A stretch of 64,000 nt of DNA, from NCBI RefSeq assembly GCF_947179515.1, contig NC_067488.1, forward strand, positions 39,467,342-39,531,341, written 5' to 3'. Below the pieces are notes generated by a model. It was not told the origin of the DNA, ran no database searches, and saw nothing but the letters and a program-made list of their open reading frames with translations. The DNA comes from Apodemus sylvaticus (taxonomy: Eukaryota; Chordata; Mammalia; Rodentia; Muridae). Made by a program: the position numbers and the translations under genes. Below, piece by piece: positions 10,500-21,530 of the stretch (within the stretch, counting starts at the first letter, position 1; each line of letters begins with the position of its first letter).

Positions 10500-12833
10500 A
10501 GTCATGCTTCTTTCTACCCTAATTCTCTGGGATATCTGTCTCCTGTTTTTAGCCATCCAAGACGTTTAGGTCATGGGCCCCTGTTCATGAGGTGGGCCTC
10601 AATTTAACCTAAATACTGGTTGGCCACTTCTTTATGTTCCAAGCCACCACTGCCACAGCAAATCTTGCAGGACAAACAGATTATGGATGGAGCGTATTTG
10701 TGTCTCTGTTGGTGTGCACGTTTCTCTTTCTGTGGCATTCAGAATTCCTTCTCATTAGAGTGTAGAGATGAAGTGAAGACTACAAGTCCACAGCAGCTCA
10801 ACCTCTCTGCATAAAATCAGATGAATGGAGATTGTCCTCCACAATGAGCACCCACTATTTTCATAAGGTGAACTTCTGTCCTAGCATCAACTTGGGCTGC
10901 TTAGAGATCTCAGCTGGACTTCCTCAGTCAACAACTCAACTGAATGTAACCTGCCTGGCTCTTCCACTGAAAGCCTTAGTTGGTTATAAAAGATGGTCAG
11001 TTGAAAGTCCATATTCCCCTTTACTAGGAGTCCTTACTAGATTCTCTAGAAAGATTTTACTGTATTAGGGTTACACACACATACATACACACATACACAC
11101 ACACACACACATACACACACACACACAAATACCCTTCAAGTTCAGCTGTCTCTCTGAATTCTCTTTTCTCTACTTCCCCTGAAACTTAAGCCCTCCAGCA
11201 TCAGTCTTCACCTGCCTATTCCATTCCACCATCAGAATCTATTTTATTTCCCCTTGCCAGGGTGACCCATGCTTCCCCAACCCAACAGCCCTCTTATTTA
11301 CCTAACCTCTCTAGGTCTGAGAATTGTAGCTTGATTATATTTAACAGCTAATATTCACTTATAAGGAAATGTATACCATATTACATACTATATTTGTATT
11401 TCTGTATCTGGATTACCAAACAAAGAATGTTTTTTTCCTAGTTACATTAATTTGCCTGCAAATTTCATGTTGTCATTTTTTAACTGCTAAGTAATACTTC
11501 ATTGTATAAATGTTCCACATTTTTATTAACTTTTATCAGACATAATTAAGCTAATGGTCCTGAATTATGAGGAAAAGTGAGAAAATGTTCTCTTATTCTA
11601 CATTAATTTTGTGAAGCAGCTGGCTTGTACTCAAATAAACTGAAGCTGGCCCAAGGCCCTCTACTAATATCACCCTTTTCTTCAAATACATTATTCAGCC
11701 CTTCCAAGAGCTGAATTTCTTTGCTTGTGGACATGTATGAAGCTGCCCACTGCCCAAGCAAGTCTCAGCAGATTTGGTTCCATTATAAATTTCAGGTAAT
11801 ATTATACTCATAGATCAATGCCTTGTTCAGCCATGATCAGGGGAGTTTCCTATTGCAGGAGATGGGAACAAACAGAGACACCTAGAGACATATATTTTTG
11901 TAGAAAATAGGAGACCTTGGAATACCCAGCCCTAAATGGGATATCTCCATCAAATGTTTGTCCTCAGGAGTCAGAAAACCCCATGGAATAGTAGGCAAAA
12001 AAGATTGTAAGAGCCAGAGGAAATGGGAGGGTGCCAAGAAAGTAAAGGCAATATGTTGAAGTAATTTTAATCCCAATCTGGGGTTTCTACCCAACCTTTG
12101 ACCCTTTTGGTCCCAGATAAAAACCACAAACGACCTTTATATTTACAATAAGCTTTAATGAGCACTAGAGGTTGGTGGCTATCTACCTTCAATGCTATTA
12201 AAATCTATTTCTGATGGATAATCCTGAGTTATTACTTGTTATATTTCATCTGGGCTTCTCTTAACTTGGCAGCCCTCAAGGCCATGTTTTCTTGACTCCT
12301 AAACCATGGCAACTTTCCCTGTCTTTTTCTCTCCCTTGGCATTCTCCCTATACCTCCCAGCCCAGGAATACTAAGACCTGCATATGTCTCTTCTGTCAGC
12401 TATTAGTGAATGTTTATTCACCAATTAGAAATAACTAGGGGTCAAGGCCGCATAGCCTCATTTGGGTCTACTTTCAGAACTTTCTCATCGTTGGGGCAGC
12501 CAGGTCTTGAGGAACCAGTATTAGCATTAGAATACAAGCAGTATTGGGCCAACCCACCACAACCCTATTTACATGATCAACACACATATAATCACACAGA
12601 AAGGAAGCATGCAATTTGCCTGCACAGTTCTGCACCAAATGGGCTCCCAGAGCTTGAAAGAGAAGTGAAAATATGGCCCCATTCCAGAAGCAAAGTCCAA
12701 TGGATAGCCCTTTACAAAGAAAACTCCAGTTTCTACCAAAGGGAGTCCCACTAGAAAAACAAGCTGCTCTTAAAGGTAAGATGAATACCTAGCAGTTGGT
12801 GAGGAAAAAGAAAAATCTCAACACCTTCTTTGA
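10500..12833. other. Unassigned non-coding DNA
   Basis: No gene or confidently recognised repeat is seen apart from the CA tract at 11073-11127. Open frames of 64-114 codons (for example 12410-12754) lack recognisable domains. The stretch 12115-12770 has some repeat-like character, but I cannot assign it. Confidence 0.45.
11073..11127. repeat. (CA)n microsatellite, interrupted
   Basis: About 55 bp of CA repeat with periodic 'ata' interruptions. Confidence 0.9.
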
Positions 12834-12840
12834 AAAGGTC

Positions 12841-13074
12841 CTTCACAGGACCAATCGCCCCTCCTCTCATTGATGCCTGAATGATGATCTTCATCTTCTG
12901 CTACATATGTAGCTGGAAGGTTCGATTCCCCTGAATAAAGGAATGCAAGTCAGGAAATTGGGGGTGGTGAGCAAGGGTGGGGGATGGGATAGGGAGTTTT
13001 CTTGGAGGGGTAATGCTGAAAGGGAATACTATTTGAAATGTAAATAAAGCAAATATTAATTAAAAAATAAAAAG
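12841..13074 (+). mobile_element. Twin-primed (5'-inverted) LINE-1 3' fragment
   Basis: 12841-12917 is L1 3' UTR in antisense: its reverse complement runs into 'ggtcctgtgaagg'. From about 12918 the element continues in sense ('ggttcgattcccc...') to 'atttgaaatgtaaataaag' and an A-rich tail. The colinear arrangement of the same two blocks is at 60031-60090, where 'gtcctgtgaaggcttgttgcccc' runs unbroken. Inverted 5' part plus sense 3' part is the hallmark of twin priming. A 10-bp duplication, aaaggtcctt, at 12834-12843 and 13075-13084 brackets it. Confidence 0.75.
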
Positions 13075-13084
13075 AAAGGTCCTT

Positions 13085-13790
13085 GACTCACCATGTCCTC
13101 TGAGCATTCGTTCCTTTTATGTTATTATCTATTTTATCATATTGGCTTTTTATACTAATTTTTTCTTATTCATATCTTTCTTTCTTTTTATCCTACAGGT
13201 CCTTTGTATATGTATTATGGCTTCAATTTAGTGTTATTATGGGATTTCTTAGTGTGAGTATTAGCAGGGCTGTGTTTCCTGTCTCATTCTTTGGGCTCTT
13301 ATCTTATTATACTATACTACTTTTACTTTATTATTATCTCTTAAAATATAAAAACTAAATACATTTCAGCTAATGAAGCAGAGCTGTTAGTGGAGAAGTG
13401 ACTAGTGCAAAATGGCTCATTTTTTTCCATATATGATTTATCCAAATTAGCTACCAAGAATATTTATTTCGGCATGATGATGTATCATATGCATTATTCC
13501 AGTAATACAAGTTTCAATACTTAATGAGCCATGGCCATTTCTAAAAGTGATATATCCTTGCCTGTCTAGGCTCCATAGAAAGAATACCTAACTTGCTATA
13601 ATTGGCTCAAAACAGAGACTGCTATCAATTTTCATTTTAAGCAAAGAAAGTATCATAATTTGTTAGGATTTAGCTCAGAATTATAGGCATTTGTACATGC
13701 ACATGTCCTTTTAACCTATAAAGCTGATACCTATATCATAAAACCTCATAGTTAATTTATATAATATATAATAAAACAAAAGTAGCAGAA
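13085..13790. other. Unassigned non-coding DNA
   Basis: T-rich then A+T-rich sequence. The 79-codon frame at 13119-13358 is hydrophobic because the DNA is T-rich; no gene is recognised. Confidence 0.5.
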
Positions 13791-13794
13791 TGAA

Positions 13795-14440
13795 ATGGCA
13801 CAAAAGAAACAAACAGAAAGAGCCCAAGCAAAAGCACAGAAACAGAGAGAGATTCACTTATTAGCATTCTTAAGAATCCCATAAAAACACTAAGCTAGCA
13901 GCTGTAATATATACATAGAGGACCTGTAGGATAAAAGAAAGACAATAATGTGTGTGTGTGTATGTGTTGTGTGTGTGTGTAAATTAAAACAAAGAATAAA
14001 TAAATAATAACAGAACACTTTAAGAGACAGAGAAAACATGGAAAAGCCCTGACAAAACACTATGAGTCATAGAACCTCCAAAGATGCCACTGCGTTTATT
14101 TTCTTTTTAGCACTAGATCTTAATCCCAGACCACTGCAAATTCCAGCCAGCTGTCTATGAAAGATGTACGTCTCTGTACAGCCTGCCTTACTTCGATGCC
14201 CAGTGTGAAGGGAGGGCATTTTCCTCAGTCTGTAGTTTTGCATTTTTCTTCTCCAGATCTTCACCTATGTCTTTGTTGACTTCTATTTCTGAATAATGCA
14301 TTTATTAATTCTTTGAACTCAATGATATATTTGGCTTTCCTGGCTTGATCATGTGTTCTTCATACTGGGCCAAGGCTTGTTTGCCCTAATCACTCCAGGA
14401 AATGACCCTGACTCCTTAATTCATATAATAGAAATTGCTC
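13795..14440 (-). mobile_element. Old LINE-1-like fragment, antisense
   Basis: Blocks such as 'agagcccaagcaaaagcacag', 'aagaatcccataaaaacac' and 'agaacctccaaagatgccactg' run in the same order as the antisense L1 UTR-like stretch at 9.9-10.2 kb and continue beyond it. A TG repeat (13949-13980) has expanded inside. Strongly decayed; assignment tentative. Confidence 0.42.
13949..13980. repeat. (TG)n microsatellite
   Basis: Two short TG runs separated by 'tatgtgt'. Confidence 0.85.
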
Positions 14441-14639
14441 TTGGCACTCCTCCGCTTCATGCTAGAATTATCCCATAGCCCCATGAAAGAGGATTTGATA
14501 ACTATAGCACAGAGGAATATTATTTTATAGCATCTGAGTAAATGAGATAGTGTATCTATGAACAGTGGAAAACTAGTGAGAATTAGTCAATGTCATTTGA
14601 TCTGTAAATCTATGTTTGTGTTCATAACACGGATTCACA

Positions 14640-14870
14640 TTAATATATGTGTATTCACTTATACACTCATATATACACTTATGTGTATTTATATTACACG
14701 ATGAAATGTGTATTGTGTATGACTGTGCATACTTGCAGACTGGGTATAAGCATGCATTCTTGTGCTCCCTGTATGTGTATGCTATGTATGCATATTATAA
14801 TTGGGTGTCCCATAGATATACATGTACTCATTTGTATTTACATTTATTGTATATGTAGACTATCCTAGTG
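14640..14870. repeat. TG/TA-rich low-complexity region
   Basis: Decayed mixture of 'tatgtgta', 'atacac' and similar words over about 230 bp, probably an old compound microsatellite. The two overlapping frames here are Tyr/Cys/Ile-rich readings of it. Confidence 0.6.
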
Positions 14871-15124
14871 TTATTTGACTTGAATTGATAAATCATTATC
14901 CTGGTCATTTATCTTTGTATTAACTAAAATTAACAGAGGTCTTAGCATCTGGTTTCCTGTATCTATACATTTTTTCACCTTAGAGATGAGAGCTCATGCT
15001 TCCTGTATTAAGAGTCAGGTCTTTGTTGGCTTCTAGATGAGTCCAGAGAGAGAATGTGAGAGATTCTTTATGCTTTCTTGTTTCCTGATCTAGGAGAGAA
15101 AATTTAATGGCATTCACAGCACTG

Positions 15125-15345
15125 AGTATGTTAACTATTTCTCTTTATTTGAAAAATGCCATAACCACAGACAACTTATGGAAGAGAGGGTCTAAATTAG
15201 CCTTTAACTTCAGAGGGATAAGTGTCCATCATGGTGGGGAGGCATAGCATCAAGCACCAGGCATGACGCTGGGAGCAGGAAGCTAAAAGATTACATGTTA
15301 CCCATAAGCACAAAGAAGAGAGAGTACCTAGAAGCATAGCAAGGC
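15125..15345 (+). repeat. Medium-reiteration rodent repeat, decayed copy
   Basis: The blocks 'atgccataaccacagacaactta', 'gtccatcatggtggggaggcat' and 'tgggagcaggaagct' recur in the same order in the repeats at 42193-42470 and 47390-47600. It is an interspersed family of unclear class; I cannot name it with certainty. Confidence 0.5.
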
Positions 15346-15528
15346 TATCTAAGCCTGCCTTCAGTGATGTACTTCCTCAAGTAAAGCTGTACCTTCTAAA
15401 CACCAGAACAGCACCACCAACTAGAGAGCATGTATTCACGCTTGAGCCGATGATTTGCATTTCACATCCAAAGAAGCATGCTGAATTAGACCAATTCTTT
15501 GTTAATTTAAAAATACAGTGTATTTTTG

Positions 15529-15534
<6 letters not shown>

Positions 15535-15574
<40 letters not shown>

Positions 15575-15597
15575 ATATATACATATATATATATATA

Positions 15598-15666
<69 letters not shown>
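15535..15666. repeat. Compound microsatellite (CT)n-(TA)n-(CA)n-(TA)n
   Basis: CT repeat 15535-15570, TA-rich 15572-15600, CA repeat 15600-15634, TA repeat 15634-15666. All frames across it are repeat translations. Confidence 0.95.
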
Positions 15667-15672
<6 letters not shown>

Positions 15673-15843
15673 CAAACACATACAGACATTACCCATTCAC
15701 CTCCTCTCTTCCCTACCTGTACAACTTTGCATTCTGTTTTCAATACATCAACTTCAATTTGTGATATCCAAATATTTTTGTACATGAGGTCCTCCACTGT
15801 AGAGTGGTTGCCTTCTGAGGTGAATACATTCTTAGAACACCTG

Positions 15844-15861
15844 GACACAGACACAGACACG

Positions 15862-15937
<76 letters not shown>

Positions 15938-15951
15938 GACAGACAAACATA
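15844..15951. repeat. (CA)n with CG-alternating cores; potential Z-DNA
   Basis: Long CA tract with 'gtgcgcgcac' at 15861 and 'cgcgcgcac' at 15911. Uninterrupted purine-pyrimidine alternation with CG steps is the classic Z-DNA-prone pattern. The structure is inferred, not shown. Confidence 0.92.
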
Positions 15952-15959
15952 CACCAGCT

Positions 15960-16848
15960 AAAAATTGTCAATAGTTCCATGGCTTGGGGTAGGCTTATCT
16001 TCCACATTATATTTTCAAATATTTAACTCAAGACTAACATAATCGATTTCCATTTGGACACCCCAATCTGGGCCTTTGGCTATTTTCTCACCCTTGGAGA
16101 AGAACACTGACAATATGTAAACAGCACTGGCAACTGGGATGTCTGTAGCGTGTTCTTGTCAAAGACCTTGTATGATGCTATGGATCCTCTGTTAGTTATT
16201 CTTTCAAACAGCTTTGGTATAAACTCTAACAATATTAATTTGCCATAGTTATAGCTCAAGGATTTGAAAAAACAGCAAAAGGTGGACAGAAACTTGAAAT
16301 TATTTTTGATTTATGCCTAACCTACAATCACACCTTAATGAGTGGATGCCACTGGTGAAATCACTGTATTTGTGGGTTAACCCACATGTGAATAGCATGA
16401 AAAAAATTAAAATACATAATCCATATATAGAGAATGCCTCAGGTATAGGTCAATGGTGTTTATTTTATATTTACTAGCTTTTTAAATGATACTGCAAATT
16501 AATGAGTTGGCATTTCTCTGGTTCCAGAAATATCTGTGTTATATCTCATGTGTGCCTTCAGGAAATTTGTTCCATTCTTTAGAAGTCTTGCTTCTGGCTT
16601 TCCCTGCAGGCTGAAGGTGCCTACTTTATTTTATGAGGTTATACTATTTTAGAAAATTAGACCAGACCATAAGAATGACTTCCTCCTTTCATTTCCATTT
16701 CTTTGGGGGTGTTGCCATTGGTAACTATAAGTTGTGTCCAAGACACCATTGCTGACCTTGGCAAGATAATAAAATAAAATGAACTCATAATTACAGCAAC
16801 AAGTTATGAAGCCTACAGAGCACATGAAGGAAAGTCTGAAAACCTTAA
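15960..16848. other. Unassigned non-coding DNA
   Basis: Unique-looking sequence with no simple repeats and no recognised SINE or LINE. No gene signal is seen. Confidence 0.5.
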
Positions 16849-17185
16849 ATTAGTGGTTTTCAACCTTCCTAACGCTGAGATACAGTTCCTCAAGTTCTGG
16901 TGACCCCAATAAAATTATTTTCATTGCTACTGTAAAACTGTAATTTTGCTATTATGAACCTTTGTTTTTCATTGATTGGTTGGGTTGTTTTGGGGGTAGG
17001 GTTTCTCTGTAGCCTTGAAAGTCCTGGAGCTCCCTCCTGTAGACCAAGCTGACGTGGATCTCAAGAGATTTGCCTGTCTCTGCCTCCCAATTGCTGTCAA
17101 TAAAGGCATGAACCACCACCTCCTAGCTATGAACCATAACATAAACATGTTGTATGCAAGATATCTGATATGCAAAACCCCAAAG
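16849..17185 (-). mobile_element. hAT-type DNA transposon relic (URR1-like), split by a B1
   Basis: The left part opens with 'gtggttttcaaccttcctaa', the terminal inverted repeat style of hAT-Charlie elements, and continues through 'cagttcctca' and 'aaaattattttcattgctac'. After the B1, 'atgaaccataac' and 'gatatctgatatgcaaa' continue the same element. The far terminal repeat is missing or eroded. Known rodent elements of this look (URR1) are non-autonomous. Confidence 0.7.
16961..17127 (-). mobile_element. B1 SINE, antisense
   Basis: Reads as the complement of B1: 'gggtttctctgtagcc', 'ctggagctccctcctgtagacca', 'tgcctgtctctgcctccca' and 'aaaggcatgaaccaccac'. B1 is a 7SL-derived Pol III SINE mobilised by LINE-1. 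It sits inside the hAT relic and is flanked by the 8-bp duplication tatgaacc (16953-16960 and 17128-17135). Confidence 0.88.
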
Positions 17186-17189
17186 TGGT

Positions 17190-18900
17190 AAAGACCCATA
17201 AGGTAAGAAGACTGCTTTCAACATATTTTAAGCATGTAATCTCAGTAGTAGGGTACTGTAGTATTATGAAAGATATTTTGCCATCCAGATTTGAAATGGC
17301 TCTTTTTAAGTACCTATGAATTATCTGTCTAACCCTAGGAAATTTACAGAGCATTTTTAGACTTCAGCAGTCTCAGATATAAATTTGGTATTATCAGAGG
17401 GACTGTTGCTCTAACTAGGTACTATATCTGATATTCTTCATACTATATCATTCTGAGTTATATCATTTCTAGCTAATACTTCTAGTAAGAGCCAAGAGCA
17501 GCAAAAGAAAAATCTGAATAATTCTTTCCTGGTCAATAACAAATCAAGGTATAATTAGCTATATTAATATACACTTAGAAAAATAATATACACTTAGGCA
17601 GTCTGTTCTTATTCCCTCCACCTGAGCAGGCTGAGCCATAGGGGATACTGAGATTTATCAGGTTTACTCCAGAGAGGAAAGAGCAGGAATCATAGTGGGA
17701 CACTCATTTATGCTACACATTCAGGCTCATCTCTGACCTCTCAGTTCCTATCTTAGCTAATTGTCTGTATCTCCAGCTGTCACATCCCAAGCCACCTACA
17801 TTCCAGGATACCCTTTATTTTCCGTTTCAGGAAGGCAAAGTTTCCTTGCCTGGCTCATAGGTGCACACACTTTGTGTTAGTAGCTTTTCACTATGGTCTC
17901 ATAATTAAGTGAGTGTTGTCCTACTATATCCCTAAAATCTATGCATTCCATTGTATTTTATATTGACTCCATCATTGACTATAAACTGTTCCTGAGTACA
18001 ACATCTGTGCTGTTCTGTGCTTAACTTCTTTCTATGGTACAGTGCATGCCATAGGTGTTAGATAACTCTTGATTCAAGTACACACATAGTTATTAAACAG
18101 TGCCTTTGACATTAAAGAAGTCATAAACAGTTTTGTCATGGCTTCACAGTGCATCATCTTCCTTTAGACTCAAGGGATAATGATTATATCATTTCCTTGT
18201 ATGGCAGACAATCCATGCCTCTCAACAATTCACAATTTAATTGCGATTTTATTATCTCTAGTCACACATGCAATAGCTAGGTTGCATTCTACCTGATAAA
18301 ACCCAGCAACTGAAACTACATAATCATTTTAATTTAGAAAACATATATTCACTTATTAACTCTCAATTGATAGAAGAACTTAAGCAGTGCACTTTATCAG
18401 TTGGGGTGCAGGGCAGAGATTGAAACAATACTTGTTCTTTTTAAAAAGGTCAAAATGATTACATTAAAAACGGCAAGCTAGATTTGAAGATCTATGCGTA
18501 CAAACTAGACATAGACTCAAAGTTTGAGATTATTAACAGAAACACTCAGAGGAAGTGTGCTGTCAGCTAGAACTGGCATCTTTGAGTGGTGATGGTGAAC
18601 ATAATGAGATGATCCATAGAGTATGGACACACTGGAGACTCAAGAAATCTGCTAAACTAGGCAAAGGGCCACTGTTTGAGCGCTACTCCTGGGAACAGAC
18701 AGAAAACAGGATTGCCTGTTGCCCAGCTCCCTCTGGAACCCCCTACTGGTGAGTGACAACATGGTGACAGTTTGAGCCTAGCACCACACAGCAGGGTGGA
18801 AAAGGATAGTCTTGTCAATGTGTGATAATTGGTGCTGTTTTGATATTTCAGAGCATTTGGAATCTAGAAATTTTATGAAAAGCTTTATAAGGGGATCAAT
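17190..18900. other. Unassigned non-coding DNA
   Basis: Mixed-composition sequence with short frames only. No repeat family or gene is recognised. Confidence 0.5.
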
Positions 18901-18910
18901 GAGTACACAG

Positions 18911-18973
18911 CATATATATATATATATATATATATCATATATGATAGGTATACACATACACACACCATATATA

Positions 18974-19024
<51 letters not shown>

Positions 19025-19100
19025 ATATATATCATATATATATATACCACACACATATATATATATGGTAGGTATATATACACACACCCTGTATATGTAT
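18911..19100. repeat. (TA)n-rich region with CATA interruptions
   Basis: About 190 bp dominated by TA dinucleotides, longest pure run about 18977-19022. The self-complementary sequence could extrude cruciforms. Frames on both strands across it are Tyr/Ile repeat readings. Confidence 0.9.
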
Positions 19101-19139
19101 ATACAGTGCAGACATGTATGTATTGATATAACGTATGTA

Positions 19140-19300
19140 TCTTTCCTGAGTACATGCTGTGGCAATGACATGCATATGGAATCCAGAAGACAACTTGCTG
19201 GAGTTGGTTCCTCCCTTTTACCATTTGCATCCTAATACTCACACACAGGCCTTAAAACTAAGAAAAAGCACCTTTAACAGCCAAGCAATCTCTCTGTCCC
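19140..19300 (-). repeat. B3/B2-related SINE, antisense, decayed
   Basis: The blocks 'ccagaagacaacttgctggagttggtt', 'tttaccatttgcatcctaat' and 'aagcacctttaacagccaagcaatctctctg' follow the complement of a B3-type SINE, ending at its tRNA-derived head. Old and diverged. Confidence 0.6.
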
Positions 19301-19454
19301 AATATAGGTAGATTTCTATTATGTAAAGACACGTTCCATATTCTGAGGCCATTACACATTCTCCCTAGAAATTAGTGAAATTGCATCTGTGGATGTGGAT
19401 GTGGATATGGTAAGGCAGAATATTGTGCAAATCAGAAACTTGGCCAGGGTTTGT

Positions 19455-19582
19455 GTTTGATGACAGCATCCAGACCTGACTAGCAGAGAGAGTGTTACCT
19501 AAGCTATGTTACCTTTCTGAGCCTCAATTTCTGCACCTGCAGGTACTCATAATGGGTTTCCTGTCTAGCAGGATTAAATTAT
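19455..19582 (+). repeat. MIR SINE (ancient)
   Basis: Contains the MIR core-to-3' order: 'agctatgttacctttctgagcctcaatttc', then 'ctgcacctgcaggtactcataat' and 'agcaggattaaatta'. MIR is a mammal-wide tRNA-derived SINE older than 100 million years, so this marks DNA retained since before rodents. Confidence 0.75.
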
Positions 19583-19730
19583 TCAGCAGCTACATATTGA
19601 ACATCCACAGTTTGCCAGACACTGTGCTCTGCACTGGGAATACAGTGATAAAAGTAGCAAGGCTATCACCCTCCTAGATGTTAAAATCTATGGAGGAGAT
19701 CAGGTATAATGAAGCAACCATGGACTGAGA
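19583..19730 (+). repeat. LINE-2 3' fragment (ancient)
   Basis: The order 'acatattgaacatccacagtttgccagacactgtgctctgcactgggaatacagtgat', then 'cctagatgttaaaatctatggaggaga', is the well-known L2 3' end. It abuts the MIR directly; MIR and L2 share a 3' end because L2 mobilised MIR. Confidence 0.75.
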
Positions 19731-20089
19731 TTCAATAAATAGAGAGTATTCAAGTGCAAATTTACTGGTTTCTATGATGGCAAAATTGTAGTCCTGAGAA
19801 ACCATGCAATCCTGCTAGCTGACTGACATGCTGAAAGCAGAGGAGACCCTCAGGAAGGGACACTTGGATTAAAAACTATAGAGAGAATGCAGCTGCCTGA
19901 ATAAAGGTGGCTGGGGCAACAGCCAAAAGGAGGGAATAGCAGTTCACGAGGAAGGAGGAAGCGAAGGAGGAAGCAAGGAACACTTGGAATCATGGAAAAT
20001 GGCAGAAAACACATAGACATCCCCAGTCCAGGTTGCTTTCCCACCCAATGCATTAGCAAGCCTAAAGACAGGCAGAGTGGGACATGCTA
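19731..20089. other. Unassigned non-coding DNA
   Basis: Purine-rich in places (19910-19985, 'ggaggaag' words). No gene or repeat is recognised. Confidence 0.5.
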
Positions 20090-20500
20090 ACACTTTACTG
20101 TATATGTTCTTTCATCAGATATTTAAGTTGTAATAATAACGTGGGCTTAAAGGTTTGATTGCTTGATCACAGCAGCTTGTTAATTAAAGGTGCAGAGGAG
20201 AATGATTAGCGGAGGCAAGTTTGCACCTGAGGGAGAACTAGGATTAGCTTGCCTGAGAAATCAGATTAGTGTTCCTGGCTGCAGGCCAGTTGCAAAGAAG
20301 CACGCTGAACCTCCAGAGAAATAAAAGTCCCTTATTTTTCCAAGTGCTCTGTAGGAAGACAGGCCCTTCCTCCATGCGTCTAAGGGCAGGGGGAAAACAC
20401 AAAGCGTGATGCACGTTCGCCCCTGACATTGACAGGCTTTCGCGGTATTAAAATGTGTGATTTGCTAATTGCTCTTGGTGGAGCTAGCTCTGTCAGGAAT
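20090..20500. promoter_or_regulatory. Candidate conserved non-coding element
   Basis: A roughly 400-bp stretch free of recognisable repeats. It retains CpGs in a CpG-poor neighbourhood ('gatgcacgttcgcccc', 'ctttcgcggtatt'). It also holds several homeodomain-like cores: 'ttaattaaagg' near 20180, 'tgattagcgg' near 20203 and 'tgctaattgc' near 20463. The combination suggests constraint, for example an enhancer, but no conservation data are available here. It lies between ancient MIR/L2 relics, so the DNA itself is old. Confidence 0.3.
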
Positions 20501-20849
20501 TCCTTTGGCTCAGAGTTCCTGAGGCTGTAGAATCACTGCCACTTGGTGATTAGTGAGAAAGACTGGTGTTCCCATCCTCTGTTAGAGCGATTTGGAACTC
20601 TTCTCACCCTTAGGGACCCCCTAGACTTAGTTTTTATCAGTGGCATGGCGTCCACTGTGCTATTGCGGCATGGATTCCCAGTGAGCTGATTAGGAAAGAG
20701 AATAGAGTGGTGACAATATAGAAATCAGGACTAGAGTGACAAAATCTAGCACTGTCACAGTAGCTTGAGGAAAAGAGATGGCAAGGGATTAGGATCCAAG
20801 AGAGTCCCAGTTAGAGCCCTGTCAGGTCACCTGTCCTGTCGCATGAAGT

Positions 20850-20945
20850 ATGCAAATTAACTTGCCTCTTTGTGCCTCAGATGATTTCGTAGTATAACAG
20901 GAAATACAAAAAAGCTTACCTTAGAGGAATCCTAGAGAACTTAAA
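20850..20945 (+). repeat. MIR SINE fragment (ancient)
   Basis: The order 'caaattaacttgcctctttgtgcctcaga', 'gatttcgtagtataacagga' and 'cttaccttagagga' parallels the MIR 3' half. It is clearly diverged but colinear. Confidence 0.6.
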
Positions 20946-20949
20946 GAAA

Positions 20950-21530
20950 ATCATTAGTTTCTGGTTTGGGTCTCTTATTCAGTAAGAAAGGTTTGCTATC
21001 ATTACAACAAAGCATTCTCATAAATGTCTTTTCCTTGTTTCTGAGATAGGGCCAGAAATCTGAGTCAGCAAAAAATTATTCATTAATATGTAATTACTGC
21101 TACCTCACCATCTGACAAAAGAAAAAAAATCACTAATAAATTCAGTATTTTCCCAGTTACTCTTCAGGTTAGATGATCTCATCCATTAATCTATTGTTTC
21201 ATCTGCCAGTGATCTGGGTACCAAGATTGTCATCTCTCTCTCCTACTTTCCTCCTCTCTCACATGCTGGTACCCATTTTACCTCTAGGTCCAGGGAATGC
21301 TATTTAGTCTTCTACCACTACATCTAAACAATGAACATGTGTTATCAGTTACATATTGACAGCTGTGTTCCTTTCAAACTAAATCCTTTGATTCACTTCC
21401 ATCGAATTCATGGCGTGACAACAGCAGAACAAACAAAACCAAAAGCACAGAAAATATCCCATCATAGAAGCTGTAGCAGTCACATTGTATCCTACAGTAT
21501 GTCCCTCTGTCCACATATCTTCACTTGAAA
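20950..21530. other. Unassigned non-coding DNA
   Basis: Unique-looking sequence; no gene or repeat is recognised. Confidence 0.5.

Noticed and set aside
12410..12754. 114-codon frame
   Set aside because: No recognisable domain, an overlapping antisense frame, and no splice or promoter context I could support.
15377..16026. Several 60-166 codon frames on both strands
   Set aside because: They are CT, CA and TA microsatellites read as Ser-Leu, Thr-His and Tyr-Ile repeats.
18778..19242. Tyr/Ile-rich frames
   Set aside because: Translations of the TA-rich repeat.
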